The notes under the pieces: generated by a model
Databases searched by the model: none
The model's input: the letters and a program-made list of their open reading frames with translations, nothing else
Told to the model about the DNA's origin: nothing
Part shown: positions 34,041 through 42,882 of the stretch, piece by piece
Numbering within the stretch: position 1 is the stretch's first letter
How the letters are laid out: every line of letters begins with the position of its first letter
DNA from: Leisingera aquaemixtae
GTDB lineage: Bacteria; Pseudomonadota; Alphaproteobacteria; Rhodobacterales; Rhodobacteraceae
Length of the DNA: 64,000 nt
NCBI RefSeq assembly: GCF_019801145.1
Contig: NZ_JAHVJQ010000001.1
Location: 186,001 to 250,000, forward strand
Direction: 5' to 3'
Translations under genes and position numbers: made by a program

Positions 34041-34044
34041 GGAG
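34041..34044 (+). promoter_or_regulatory. Ribosome binding site deciding a TTG start
   Basis: GGAG eight bases before TTG at 34053. It supports a TTG start for the dGTPase gene; the next ATG (34092) would cut into the conserved N-terminus. Confidence 0.55.
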
Positions 34045-34052
34045 CCCTGGCT

Positions 34053-35222
34053 TTGGTTAAAAGATTTGAACTGCACGCACCTTATGCCACGATGCCGGAC
34101 CGCAGCCGCGGGCGGCAGGTGCCGGAGGAGGAAAGCTCCTTCCGCTCGCCCTATCAGCGCGACCGCGACCGGATCATCCACGCCAGCGCCTTCCGGCGGC
34201 TGAAGCACAAGACGCAAGTTTTCGTGGAGCATGAGGGCGACAATTACCGCACCCGGCTGACCCATTCCATCGAGGTCGGGCAGGTTGGGCGGACGATCGC
34301 CGGAGCATTGGGGCTGAACCAGGAACTGACCGAGGCGGTGGCGCTGGCGCATGACCTGGGTCACACGCCCTTCGGGCACACCGGCGAGGATGCGCTGCAT
34401 GCGCTGATGGCGCCCTACGGCGGCTTTGACCACAATGCCCAGGCGATCCGCATCGTGACCTGCCTGGAGCGCCATTACGCTGAATTCGACGGGTTGAACT
34501 TGACCTGGGAAACCCTTGAAGCGATTGCCAAACATAACGGCCCGGTGGTGGGGGAGCTGCCCTGGGCGCTTGCCGAATGCAATGCTGCCATCGACCTGGA
34601 ACTGCACACCCATGCCAGCGCTGAGGCGCAGGTGGCGGCACTGTCGGATGACATCGCCTATAACAACCACGACCTGCACGATGCGCTGCGGGCCGGGCTG
34701 TTCAGCGACGATGATCTGGCGCGGCTGCCGCTTTTGGACAAGGCCTATGGCGAAGTGGACCGGCTCTATCCCGGCCTAGACCTGAACCGCCGCCGGCACG
34801 AGGCGCTGCGCCGCTTTTTCGGGGTGATGGTGGGGGATGTGATCGCTACCTCCCGGAGCCTGCTGGCGGACACCGGCGTGCAAAGCGTCGAGGAGGTGCG
34901 GGCGCTGGACCATCCAGTGGTGCAGTTCTCGCCGCAGATCTGGGAGGGGCTGAAGGAAATCCGCGCCTTCCTGTTCACCCGCATGTATCGGGCGCCCTCG
35001 GTGATGGAGAAGCGCGCCAAGGTCGCCAAGGTGGTCGAGGCGCTGTTTCCCTATTTCCTGGACAATCCTCAGGACATGCCGGAGCGCTGGCACGCCGAAA
35101 TTGCGGCTGCACAGGACCGCACAGCGCTGGCGCGGATCGTGTCCGACTATATCGCCGGCATGACCGACCGATTTGCGCTGCAGCTGCATGAGCGGCTGAT
35201 CGGGGTGAAAGTCGAGGTGTAA
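34053..35222 (+). CDS. Deoxyguanosinetriphosphate triphosphohydrolase-like protein
   Basis: HD-domain dNTP triphosphohydrolase of 389 residues. Conserved N-terminal RSPYQRDRDRIIHASAFRRL, then the HD metal residues RLTHSIEVGQ and AHDLGHTPFGHTGE, and later LSDDIAYNNHDLHDALRAG. The family cleaves dGTP or other dNTPs to nucleoside and triphosphate, limiting dNTP pools. The start is TTG at 34053, with GGAG upstream; the usual N-terminal APYA-type sequence would be lost with the ATG at 34092. It is the type-2 (shorter) Dgt form common in alphaproteobacteria. Confidence 0.92.
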   Translation: MVKRFELHAPYATMPDRSRGRQVPEEESSFRSPYQRDRDRIIHASAFRRLKHKTQVFVEHEGDNYRTRLTHSIEVGQVGRTIAGALGLNQELTEAVALAHDLGHTPFGHTGEDALHALMAPYGGFDHNAQAIRIVTCLERHYAEFDGLNLTWETLEAIAKHNGPVVGELPWALAECNAAIDLELHTHASAEAQVAALSDDIAYNNHDLHDALRAGLFSDDDLARLPLLDKAYGEVDRLYPGLDLNRRRHEALRRFFGVMVGDVIATSRSLLADTGVQSVEEVRALDHPVVQFSPQIWEGLKEIRAFLFTRMYRAPSVMEKRAKVAKVVEALFPYFLDNPQDMPERWHAEIAAAQDRTALARIVSDYIAGMTDRFALQLHERLIGVKVEV

Positions 35223-35599
35223 GGGTTTCCGGCTGCTGTTTCTTTCCTTTCACATGTGCCGTTCAGTGGCCGGGTAAAGATGGCGGCGCCGCCAACGGGG
35301 GCGGAGGATAGGGCCGGAACGCCAGCGCGGCCCGGGTCCGGTCAAAAGCTTCATCCGTCAGACGCCCCTGCACCTTTTGTGGAGGTGGTCTTGGGGGTCC
35401 TGGTCTCCTCATGCGCGCGGGGTGCCAGACCCGCGCGGTGTGCTGCAGCGGGGGTGACAATCGCATAGTCCGGTTAAGGCCGCGCAAGCGGGGCGTGCGC
35501 AGCTGCTGGTCTTTGCGCAACGCCTTTCGGCGGCTTGTTCGGCGGTCAATGTTCCTGTAATGTTCTTGCCAAATTTCATTGAACAGAAGGATTACCGGA
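35223..35599. other. Intergenic stretch without a supported gene
   Basis: About 375 bp between the dGTPase stop and the GFA gene. GC-rich, with no open frame of credible composition and no clear repeat. The AAGG near 35587-35590 serves the next gene. Confidence 0.5.
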
Positions 35600-35992
35600 A
35601 TGATTGAGGGAAGCTGCTGCTGTGGCGCGGTCAGGTTTGAATTGTTGGCGCAGCCCGGTTTGATGGGCACCTGCCATTGCTCGCGCTGCCGCAAGGCCGG
35701 AGCCAGCACCATCGTCTTTGTGAAAAAGGCCGATTTGCGCTGGGTTGCGGGCAAGGAGGAGGTGGCGCTGTACCAGCCCGCGCCGCCCTATAAATACGGC
35801 CGCTGCTTTTGCCGGATCTGCGGCAGCTCCTTGGGGGAGATCCTGTCTGAGGAAGAGAGCTTCCCGATCGCCGCAAATGCGCTGGACGGGGCGCTGGAGG
35901 TTCGCAACAGCTTCCATGAGTTCGTGGGTGAGAAGCCCGGATGGTACGAAATCTGCGACGGGGCAAAGCAGTCGCAGGGGCATCCGGCCTAG
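35600..35992 (+). CDS. GFA family (CENP-V/glutathione-dependent formaldehyde-activating) protein
   Basis: Zinc protein of 130 residues. The Cys sites of the GFA domain are all visible: GSCCCGAVRF at the N-terminus, GTCHCSRCRKAGAS near 34-47 and FCRICGSS near 80-87. The family name comes from an enzyme that helps form S-hydroxymethylglutathione, but most members are uncharacterised. ATG 35600 is used because an AGAAGG box lies upstream; an earlier TTG at 35579 precedes that box. Confidence 0.88.
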   Translation: MIEGSCCCGAVRFELLAQPGLMGTCHCSRCRKAGASTIVFVKKADLRWVAGKEEVALYQPAPPYKYGRCFCRICGSSLGEILSEEESFPIAANALDGALEVRNSFHEFVGEKPGWYEICDGAKQSQGHPA

Positions 35993-36141
35993 TCCGGGGT
36001 TCTTTGCGAGCGGGAGCGTCGTCCGCACCCCGGTTCCTGCATCGCGCTGCAAATTGGCCGTAAGCCGTGTTATGATCTGGCCCTATGATGCCGCGGGGCA
36101 TCGGCGGTATCCGCGAAAGGAGGCAGAACGAGGGGAAAGCC

Positions 36142-36441
36142 ATGGCACGCTGGACCGTCACATTCACGGACAAGCCCGACATGGACCGGGTGCGCAGCGA
36201 CAGGAAGCGGCGCGAGGCGCATATCGCCTTTGTGCGCTCGCGGCCCGAGCTGCAGATCGGCGGCGGGCTGGCGATGCGGCCGATGCAGGACTTCCCCGGT
36301 GCGATCTGGAACGTGGAGGCCGAAACCCGCCAGGATGTGGAGCGGCTGATCCTGCAGGACCCCTATTACGTGGCGAGCTTGCGCACCTACAAGATCACCG
36401 AATGGGGCACGGCCTCTGCCGTTCAGGGAATGCTGTCATGA
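36142..36441 (+). CDS. YciI-like family protein, copy 1
   Basis: Protein of 99 residues with the ferredoxin-like YciI fold: ARWTVTFTDKPDMDRVRSDR at the start, a helix with RREAHIAFVRSRPELQIGGG, and the end PYYVASLRTYKITEWG. The function of the family is unknown, though some members act as dehalogenases. The gene after it is a paralog, and its ATG overlaps this TGA (ATGA), so both are made together and may form a heterodimer. Confidence 0.83.
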   Translation: MARWTVTFTDKPDMDRVRSDRKRREAHIAFVRSRPELQIGGGLAMRPMQDFPGAIWNVEAETRQDVERLILQDPYYVASLRTYKITEWGTASAVQGMLS

Positions 36442-36776
36442 CCGCACCTCAGGAAATCTCCAAATCCGCCCCGGCGCTGACCCGCTGGGCGGTGCTGTTC
36501 CGCGACGCGCCCGCGATGATGGATGTTCGCGCCGACAGGGCCCGGCGCGATGCTCATGTGGCCTATGTCGAGGATCATCCCGAGCTGCGCATCGGCGGCG
36601 GGCTGAAGCCGGACACCGACGGCGACTTCTGCGGCGCCTTGTGGATTGTCGAGGCCGAGGACCGGATCGAGGTGGAGCATCTGATCCATGGCGATCCGTT
36701 TTATGTGCCCGCTTTCCGCTCCTACGAGATCTTCACCTGGGGCAAGATCCTGGAAGACCGCACCGCGGTGCTGTGA
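36438..36776 (+). CDS. YciI-like family protein, copy 2
   Basis: Protein of 112 residues, paralogous to the gene before it. Matching elements are TRWAVLFRDAPAMMDVRADR, RRDAHVAYVEDHPELRIGGG and PFYVPAFRSYEIFTWG. Copy 2 has about 14 extra N-terminal residues. The two copies are roughly half identical by eye, pointing to an old tandem duplication. Translation is coupled by a four-base overlap. A perfect 24-bp palindrome follows 60 bp downstream. Confidence 0.83.
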   Translation: MTAPQEISKSAPALTRWAVLFRDAPAMMDVRADRARRDAHVAYVEDHPELRIGGGLKPDTDGDFCGALWIVEAEDRIEVEHLIHGDPFYVPAFRSYEIFTWGKILEDRTAVL

Positions 36777-36835
36777 GACGGGGCTGTGAGGCCGGCGCCG
36801 CGGCAGCGGCGCAATTTGCTTCAGCCGGAAAACAG

Positions 36836-36859
36836 GCCGGAAAATCCGGATTTTCCGGC
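36836..36859. repeat. Perfect 24-bp palindrome upstream of argS
   Basis: GCCGGAAAATCC (36836-36847) is followed directly by its exact complement GGATTTTCCGGC (36848-36859). It may end the YciI pair transcript or form part of the argS regulatory region. There is no T-run. Confidence 0.6.
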
Positions 36860-36954
36860 GCCGCCGGCCCGAGGCCCCGGGCATCCCCTGCAATCCTGTT
36901 GACCCTGCCTCTGGCCCCCGGTATCCGCAGTGCTGAACAGTTGGGACGCCAGAT

Positions 36955-38700
36955 ATGAACCTCTTTACCGATATCCGATCGCTTGTGATTGACAGCCTGA
37001 CCGCCATGACCGGCGAAGGCGTGCTGCCCGAGGGGCTCGATTTTGCCAATGTGGCGGTGGAGCCGCCGCGCGATGCCGCCCATGGCGACATGGCGACCAA
37101 TGCGGCGATGGTGCTGGCCAAGCCCGCCAAGATGAAGCCGCGCGACATTGCCGAGGCGCTGGCCGCGAAACTGGCCGCGGACGAGCGGATCACCTCCGCC
37201 GAGGTCGCGGGCCCCGGCTTCCTCAACCTACGGCTGGCGCCGGTGATCTGGCAGGGGATTCTGAAATCGGTCCTGGACGCAGGCACGGATTACGGCCGCT
37301 CCGCCATGGGCGAAGGCAAGCGGGTCAATGTGGAATATGTCTCCGCCAACCCGACCGGGCCGCTGCATGTGGGTCATACCCGCGGTGCGGTGTTCGGCGA
37401 TGCGCTGGCGGCGCTCTTGGCTTATGCCGGCTATGACGTCACCCGCGAATATTACATCAACGACGGCGGCGGCCAGGTCGATGTGCTGGCGCGCTCTGTC
37501 TACCTGCGCTACCTGGAGGCGCACGGGCAGGAGATCGCTTTTGCCGACGGCACCTATCCCGGCGACTACCTGGTCCCGGTGGGGCGGGCGCTGAAGGACA
37601 AGGTGGGCGATGCCTATCTGGAACAGCCGGAAGAGGTCTGGCTGGCGGATGTGCGCGAGTTCTCCACCGATGCGATGATGGCGCTGATCCGCGAGGATCT
37701 GGCCCAGCTCGGCATCGAGATGGACAAGTTCTATTCCGAGAAGTCGCTCTATGGCACCGGCAAGATCGAGGCGGCGCTGGCCAGCCTGGAAGCCAAGGGG
37801 CTGATCTATCAGGGCGTGCTGGAGCCGCCGAAGGGCAAGAAGCCCGACGACTGGGAGCCGCGCGAGCAGACCCTGTTCAAATCCACCGATCACGGCGACG
37901 ACGTTGACCGGGCGGTGAAGAAATCCGATGGCTCCTGGACCTATTTCGCGCCGGATATCGCCTATCACTACGACAAGGTGGAGCGCGGCTTTGACGAGCT
38001 GATCGATATTTTCGGCGCCGACCACGGCGGCTATGTCAAGCGTATGAAGGCGGCGGTTTCGGCGCTGTCCGATGGCAAGGTGCCGCTGGACATCAAGCTG
38101 TGCCAGCTGGTCAAGCTGTTCAAGGATGGCCAGGAATTCAAGATGTCCAAGCGGGCAGGGACCTTTGTCACCCTGCGCGATGTGGTCGATGCCGTCGGCC
38201 CCGATGTCACCCGCTTCATGCTGCTGACGCGCAAGAACGACCAGGGCTTCGACTTCGACCTCGACAAGGCGCTGGAGCAGTCCAAGGACAACCCGGTGTT
38301 CTATGTGCAATACGCCAATGCGCGGATCTGCTCGACCCTGCGCAAGGCGGAGGAGCAGGGTATTGCCGCGGATGACGCCACCCTGAACGCTGCCGACCTC
38401 AGCCTGATCGCCGATCCGGCGCAGCTGGCAGTGGCCAAGAAGCTGGCCGAATGGCCGCGCCAGGTGGAAATTGCCGCCCGCACCCATGAGCCGCACCGGG
38501 TGGCCTTCTACCTCTACGACCTCGCCTCCGAGCTGCACGGGCTCTATCACCTGGGCAAATCGAATGAAGGTTTACGTTTTGTTAACGAAAGCAGCCAATT
38601 GGCAACACATGCAAATTTGGCGCTGGCGCGGGCCGTTTCCGTTGTCATTTCCGCAGGTCTTGGTATTCTTGGCGTGAAACCGGCAGAAGAGATGCGATAA
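36955..38700 (+). CDS. argS: Arginyl-tRNA synthetase
   Basis: Class I aminoacyl-tRNA synthetase charging tRNA-Arg, 581 residues, normal length. The N-terminal Arg-specific domain (about 1-110) is followed by the HIGH signature in [19 protein letters not shown], the KMSKS counterpart [12 protein letters not shown] near 398, and the C-terminal DALR anticodon-binding domain with [11 protein letters not shown]. The gene is followed by a SPOR protein and nagZ on the same strand, an arrangement common in Rhodobacterales. Confidence 0.96.
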   Translation: MNLFTDIRSLVIDSLTAMTGEGVLPEGLDFANVAVEPPRDAAHGDMATNAAMVLAKPAKMKPRDIAEALAAKLAADERITSAEVAGPGFLNLRLAPVIWQGILKSVLDAGTDYGRSAMGEGKRVNVEYVSANPTGPLHVGHTRGAVFGDALAALLAYAGYDVTREYYINDGGGQVDVLARSVYLRYLEAHGQEIAFADGTYPGDYLVPVGRALKDKVGDAYLEQPEEVWLADVREFSTDAMMALIREDLAQLGIEMDKFYSEKSLYGTGKIEAALASLEAKGLIYQGVLEPPKGKKPDDWEPREQTLFKSTDHGDDVDRAVKKSDGSWTYFAPDIAYHYDKVERGFDELIDIFGADHGGYVKRMKAAVSALSDGKVPLDIKLCQLVKLFKDGQEFKMSKRAGTFVTLRDVVDAVGPDVTRFMLLTRKNDQGFDFDLDKALEQSKDNPVFYVQYANARICSTLRKAEEQGIAADDATLNAADLSLIADPAQLAVAKKLAEWPRQVEIAARTHEPHRVAFYLYDLASELHGLYHLGKSNEGLRFVNESSQLATHANLALARAVSVVISAGLGILGVKPAEEMR

Positions 38701-38817
38701 CCAAAGGGGCGCAAGCCCCTGCAGGCATAAATCGCGCATTCCGCCGGATTGAGGCAGTTCAAGAGACCTGGGAGCGCGGTGCCGGAAGGCGCCGCCGTCT
38801 GGGCAGTGAGGCGGACA

Positions 38818-40026
38818 ATGGCGTATTTTGCGCAGGCGGGCCAGGGGCACGCCTATACACAGGGCGGTGGCCGGCAGCAGGACACCGCAACTGGCGGCCC
38901 CTATGGGCAGCAGTACTCCGATCAGCAGTATGCAGAACAGCAGTATACCGGGCCTGGTGCCGAGCCGGACTACGGCTACGCCGGCCCCGCCTATGGCTAC
39001 CAGCCGGACGCGCAGGGCTATGAGGATGACGGCTACGCCGCCTATGCTGCTGCCCCAGCCGGGCTGCGGGCGCGGTTTTCCAAAGCGCTGAGCGTGCTGG
39101 GCGCGGCGGCCTCCATCGCGCTGGTGGCTGGCGTCGGTTTCTGGGGTTACAAGCTGGTGATGCGCGATGTGAGCGGCGTGCCGGTGGTGCGGGCCGCCGA
39201 AGGCCCGATGCGCGAGCAGCCGGAGAACCCGGGCGGGTCGCAGGCCGACCATCAGGGGCTGGCGGTGAACGCCGTGGCCGCCAGCGGCAGCGCCGCGGCG
39301 CCGGCCGACCGGCTGACCCTGGCGCCGCCGGCCATTGAACTTACCGAAGATGACAAGCCGCTGCCGGAACTGGCGGCGGAGGCCGCGCCGGCCGTTGAAG
39401 CTGCCGCGCTGCCATCCGCTCCGGCGGAGCCGGACATACCGGCGGCGCCGGGGGCGGATGCCGCGGTCAGCGAGGCGGCGGTGGCTTCTTTCCAGAACGG
39501 CGACATTGATGCGCTGGTGGCGGAGCTTGCGCGTGAGGCGGAGACGCTTTCGGCTGCGGTGCCCGCCTCGGCAGCAGCGCCTGCGATCGTGCAGCCGGAA
39601 CCGCTGCAGCCGGCCCTGGCCGCTGCTGCGCCGTCTCCGGCGCTGCTGAACGCGCCCGGCGTCAAGGTCTCGCTGCGGCCCTCGGCCCGGCCGGCACGGT
39701 TCAGCCCCGCTCCGGCCGCAGCCGCACCGGCAACGCGGGCCGCCACCGTGGATGTGGATCCGGCTGCCCTCCCGGCCGGCACCAGGCTGGCGCAGCTGGG
39801 TGCCTATGAAAGCCCGGAAGTGGCGCGCGCCGAATGGGACCGCATCCGGTCGCGCTTCCCGGACTACCTGGAAGCCAAGCAGCGGGTGATCCAGCGCGCC
39901 GAAAGCGGCGGCCGCACCTTCTACCGCTTGCGGGCGATGGGCTTTGACGGGCTGTCGGACGCGCGCCGGTTCTGTTCGGCGCTGGTCGCGGGCAATGCCG
40001 ATTGCATTCCGGTGACCACCCGTTAA
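38818..40026 (+). CDS. SPOR domain envelope protein
   Basis: Bitopic inner-membrane protein of 402 residues. The cytoplasmic N-terminus is Gln/Tyr/Gly-rich (QQYSDQQYAEQQYTG). One membrane helix lies near residues 90-115 (LSVLGAAASIALVAGVGFWG). A long Ala/Pro-rich periplasmic linker follows, then a C-terminal SPOR domain (about 325-400; TRLAQLGAYESPEVARAEWD, FYRLRAMGFDGLSDARRFC). SPOR domains bind denuded peptidoglycan at the division septum. The next gene, nagZ, recycles peptidoglycan. Start 38818 has GAGG seven bases upstream. Confidence 0.88.
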   Translation: MAYFAQAGQGHAYTQGGGRQQDTATGGPYGQQYSDQQYAEQQYTGPGAEPDYGYAGPAYGYQPDAQGYEDDGYAAYAAAPAGLRARFSKALSVLGAAASIALVAGVGFWGYKLVMRDVSGVPVVRAAEGPMREQPENPGGSQADHQGLAVNAVAASGSAAAPADRLTLAPPAIELTEDDKPLPELAAEAAPAVEAAALPSAPAEPDIPAAPGADAAVSEAAVASFQNGDIDALVAELAREAETLSAAVPASAAAPAIVQPEPLQPALAAAAPSPALLNAPGVKVSLRPSARPARFSPAPAAAAPATRAATVDVDPAALPAGTRLAQLGAYESPEVARAEWDRIRSRFPDYLEAKQRVIQRAESGGRTFYRLRAMGFDGLSDARRFCSALVAGNADCIPVTTR

Positions 40027-40144
40027 GCTTTCCGCCGATCCGATTTTCCGCCCGGCCGCCAGGCCGGGCAGCGCCCGTCCCGCCCCCCACGGGGCGGGCG
40101 CAGTCCTTTCCGAGACACAGCCAGGGGCATTGCAGAGGTCCATC

Positions 40145-41149
40145 ATGACTTACGGAGCCACCATCCTTGACGCCGACGGCCTGCGCCTGAGCGCAAATGA
40201 AAAGGCGTTCTTCCGTGACGCCGACCCCTTCGGCTTCATCGTGTTTGCCCGCAACATCGAAGACGCGGAACAGGTGCGCGCCCTGTGCGGCGATTTCCGC
40301 GAGGCAGTGGGGCGCGAGTGTCCCATCACCATCGATCAGGAGGGCGGCCGGGTGCAGCGGCTGCGCAAGCCGCTGGCCCGGGAATGGCTGCCGCCGCTGG
40401 AGCATGTGCAGCGGGCAGGCCCGGGCGCGGTCCGCGCCATGTATCTGCGCTACCGGCTGATTGCGCACGAACTGCACGGCCTTGGCATCGACAGCAACTG
40501 CGCCCCGATTGCCGATGTGGCCTGCGCGGACACCCATGAATTCCTGAAGAACCGCTGCTATGGCGAAGACACCCAGGCCGTCGCCGCCATCGGCCGCGCG
40601 GTGGCGCAGGGGCACCTGGACGGCGGCGTGCTGCCGGTGCTGAAGCACATCCCCGGCCATGGCCGCGCCACCGCCGACAGCCACCTGGACCTGCCGCATG
40701 TGGACAGCGCCGCGGAGACACTGGAGCAGAACGATTTCGCGGCCTTCAAAGCGCTGAACGATCTGCCGCTGGGGATGACCGCGCATCTGGTCTATGACGC
40801 CTATGACAACCGGCCCGCCACCACCTCGCCGGTGATGATGCAGCTGATCCGCGAGCAGATCGGCTTTGACGGGCTGGTGATGACCGATGACATCTCGATG
40901 AAGGCGCTGCAGGGATCGCTGACGGATATCACCCAGGACTCGCTGGCGGCAGGCTGCGACGTGATCCTGCTGTGCAACGCGCCGCTGGCAGACCGCATTG
41001 CCGTAGCAGAGGCCGCGGGCGCCATGACAGCGGCGGCACAGACCCGCGCAGAGGCCGCACTGGAGGCCCGCCGACCGCCCGCAGACCTTGACATTCAGGC
41101 TGCCGAAGACGAACTTGCCGCCCTCATGGGCGGACAGGTTTATGGCTGA
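40145..41149 (+). CDS. nagZ: Beta-N-acetylhexosaminidase NagZ
   Basis: Cytoplasmic glycoside hydrolase family 3 enzyme of 334 residues that removes N-acetylglucosamine from murein breakdown products. It shows PITIDQEGGRVQRL with the substrate-binding Asp and Arg, the NagZ signature KHIPGHGRATADSHLDLP near 170-187 with the His acid/base loop, and the nucleophile Asp in GLVMTDDISMKAL near 252. The start at 40145 has GAGG eight bases upstream. Its end overlaps the scpA start by eight bases. Confidence 0.94.
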   Translation: MTYGATILDADGLRLSANEKAFFRDADPFGFIVFARNIEDAEQVRALCGDFREAVGRECPITIDQEGGRVQRLRKPLAREWLPPLEHVQRAGPGAVRAMYLRYRLIAHELHGLGIDSNCAPIADVACADTHEFLKNRCYGEDTQAVAAIGRAVAQGHLDGGVLPVLKHIPGHGRATADSHLDLPHVDSAAETLEQNDFAAFKALNDLPLGMTAHLVYDAYDNRPATTSPVMMQLIREQIGFDGLVMTDDISMKALQGSLTDITQDSLAAGCDVILLCNAPLADRIAVAEAAGAMTAAAQTRAEAALEARRPPADLDIQAAEDELAALMGGQVYG

Positions 41150-41936
41150 GCAGACACTCTTTTCAGATCAGGACACATCGGTAGAGGAACGGCTGGCGGC
41201 CGAGGCCCTGATCGTGGATGTGGACGGGTTCGAAGGGCCGCTCGACCTGCTTCTGACGCTGTCGCGCACCCAGAAGGTGGACCTGCGCCGGATCTCTGTG
41301 CTGGAGCTGGCGAAACAGTACCTGGCCTTTGTCGAGAAGGCCAAGGAGCTGCGTATTGAACTGGCGGCCGACTATCTGGTGATGGCGGCCTGGCTGGCGT
41401 TCCTGAAATCCCGCCTGCTGCTGCCGCCGGACCCGGAGGAAGAGGGGCCGTCGGGCGAGGAACTGGCGGCGCACCTGGCGTTCCAGCTGGAACGGCTGCA
41501 GGCGATGCGCGACGCGGCCGCGCGGCTGATGGGCCGCGACCGGCTGGGCCGCGACTTCTTTGCCCGCGGCGAGGAAGAGAGTGTCGCCAGGATCAAGACC
41601 GTCACCTATACCGCCAACCTTTTGGACCTGATGCAAGCCTATGCCCGTATCCGCACCAAGGAGGATTTCCGCCCCTTCGTGATGGATCGCGACTCGGTCT
41701 TCACCATGGAGGAGGCGCTGGACCGGATGCGCCACCTGCTGGGCTTTACCGGCGACTGGACCGATCTGATCAGCTATCTGCCGGATGGCTGGCACAGCGA
41801 TCCGGTCAAGCGGCGGTCGGCCACTGCGGCGACCTTTGCCGCCTCGCTGCAGCTGGTCAAGGAAGGCAAGGCCGAGCTGCGCCAGAGCGAAACATTTGCG
41901 CCGATCCAGCTGCGCAGCTTGAACGAGGATAGCTGA
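41142..41936 (+). CDS. scpA: Segregation and condensation protein A
   Basis: Kleisin subunit of the SMC-ScpAB condensin, 264 residues. N-terminal FEGPLDLLLTLSRTQKVDLR is the classic ScpA signature that contacts the SMC neck; the acidic middle binds ScpB; the C-terminal winged helix contacts the SMC head. The ATG at 41142 lies inside the end of nagZ, and the stop overlaps the scpB ATG by one base (TGATG). smc itself is not in the window. Confidence 0.93.
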   Translation: MAEQTLFSDQDTSVEERLAAEALIVDVDGFEGPLDLLLTLSRTQKVDLRRISVLELAKQYLAFVEKAKELRIELAADYLVMAAWLAFLKSRLLLPPDPEEEGPSGEELAAHLAFQLERLQAMRDAAARLMGRDRLGRDFFARGEEESVARIKTVTYTANLLDLMQAYARIRTKEDFRPFVMDRDSVFTMEEALDRMRHLLGFTGDWTDLISYLPDGWHSDPVKRRSATAATFAASLQLVKEGKAELRQSETFAPIQLRSLNEDS

Positions 41937-42619
41937 TGGAAGACCAGATCATGGACGGCCACGGCCAGGGCGCCCCCGTCCGCGAGGACAATGACACGTT
42001 GTTCGACGCGCCGCCGATGGCGGAGCAGGAGCGGATGGTGGAAGCGGTGCTGTTTGCCAGCGCCGAGCCGGTGACCTTGCGTGACCTGGAAGGGCGGATG
42101 CCGCATGGCTGCAACCCGCGCGAGGCGCTGGAGCATCTGCGCAAGCGCTATGAGGGGCGCGGCGTGCGGGTGGTGCGTTTGGGCGATGCTTGGGCGATCC
42201 GCACTGCGCCGGATCTGGGATTCCTGATGCAGAAGGAAACCACCGAACTGCGCAAGCTGAGCCGCGCCGCAATCGAAACCCTGGCCATCGTCGCCTATCA
42301 CCAGCCAGTGACCCGAGCGGAGATCGAGGAGATCCGCGGCGTGTCGGTGTCGCGCGGCACCATCGACCAGCTGATGGAGATGGACTGGATCCGCCTAGGC
42401 CGCCGCCGGATGACGCCGGGCCGCCCGGTGACCTTTGTGGTGACGCCGGATTTCCTGGACCATTTCGGACTGGAAAGCGCCCGTGACCTGCCGGGCCTCA
42501 AGGAACTGCGTGCCGCGGGCCTATTGGAAAACCGGCCGCCGCCAGGCAGCCTGCCGCTGGGGCAGGGTGGCGACGAGGACGACGAGGCGGAAGAACAGGC
42601 GGAACTGTTCGAGGAATAA
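41936..42619 (+). CDS. scpB: Segregation and condensation protein B
   Basis: ScpB, 227 residues, forms a dimer of winged-helix proteins that binds ScpA and regulates SMC. Seen are VEAVLFASAEPVTLRDLEGR, the long helix TTELRKLSRAAIETLAIVAY, HQPVTRAEIEEIRGV and GRPVTFVVTPDFLDHFGLES. The C-terminus is acidic. Translation is coupled to scpA. In many relatives tatABC follow; here a short hypothetical gene follows instead. Confidence 0.94.
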   Translation: MEDQIMDGHGQGAPVREDNDTLFDAPPMAEQERMVEAVLFASAEPVTLRDLEGRMPHGCNPREALEHLRKRYEGRGVRVVRLGDAWAIRTAPDLGFLMQKETTELRKLSRAAIETLAIVAYHQPVTRAEIEEIRGVSVSRGTIDQLMEMDWIRLGRRRMTPGRPVTFVVTPDFLDHFGLESARDLPGLKELRAAGLLENRPPPGSLPLGQGGDEDDEAEEQAELFEE

Positions 42620-42696
42620 CCCGCTGCCCCTGGCGCCCGGAAATTGCCGCAATCCGCTGCCATTGTGGCTGGCGGAAGCAGGGAGGGTTTGAGGTC

Positions 42697-42882
42697 ATGA
42701 ATGCGAACTGGATCATCCGCATGGTGCTGCGCCGCCTGATCGGGCGCGCGGTCAATGCCGGGCTGCGCCACGCCGCGGGCAGCGGCAAGCGCCGCCCTCA
42801 GAAAGACGCAGGCCTGAGCCCGCAGCGCAAGCTGCGCAGTGCAACATCGCGCATCCCCAGGATCAAACCGGGGCGCTGGTAG
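42697..42882 (+). CDS. Small basic protein downstream of scpB
   Basis: Protein of 61 residues, strongly basic, beginning NANWIIRMVLRRLIGRAVN with an amphipathic, possibly membrane-associated helix and ending in a disordered Arg/Lys-rich tail. A GAGG box lies four bases before the ATG. I recall similar short genes after scpB in related genomes. Its last 20 bases overlap the end of the convergent MFS gene. Function unknown. Confidence 0.62.
   Translation: MNANWIIRMVLRRLIGRAVNAGLRHAAGSGKRRPQKDAGLSPQRKLRSATSRIPRIKPGRW

Noticed and set aside
35256-35468. A 70-codon open frame between the dGTPase and GFA genes
   Set aside because: No ribosome binding site, no motif, composition of non-coding GC-rich DNA.
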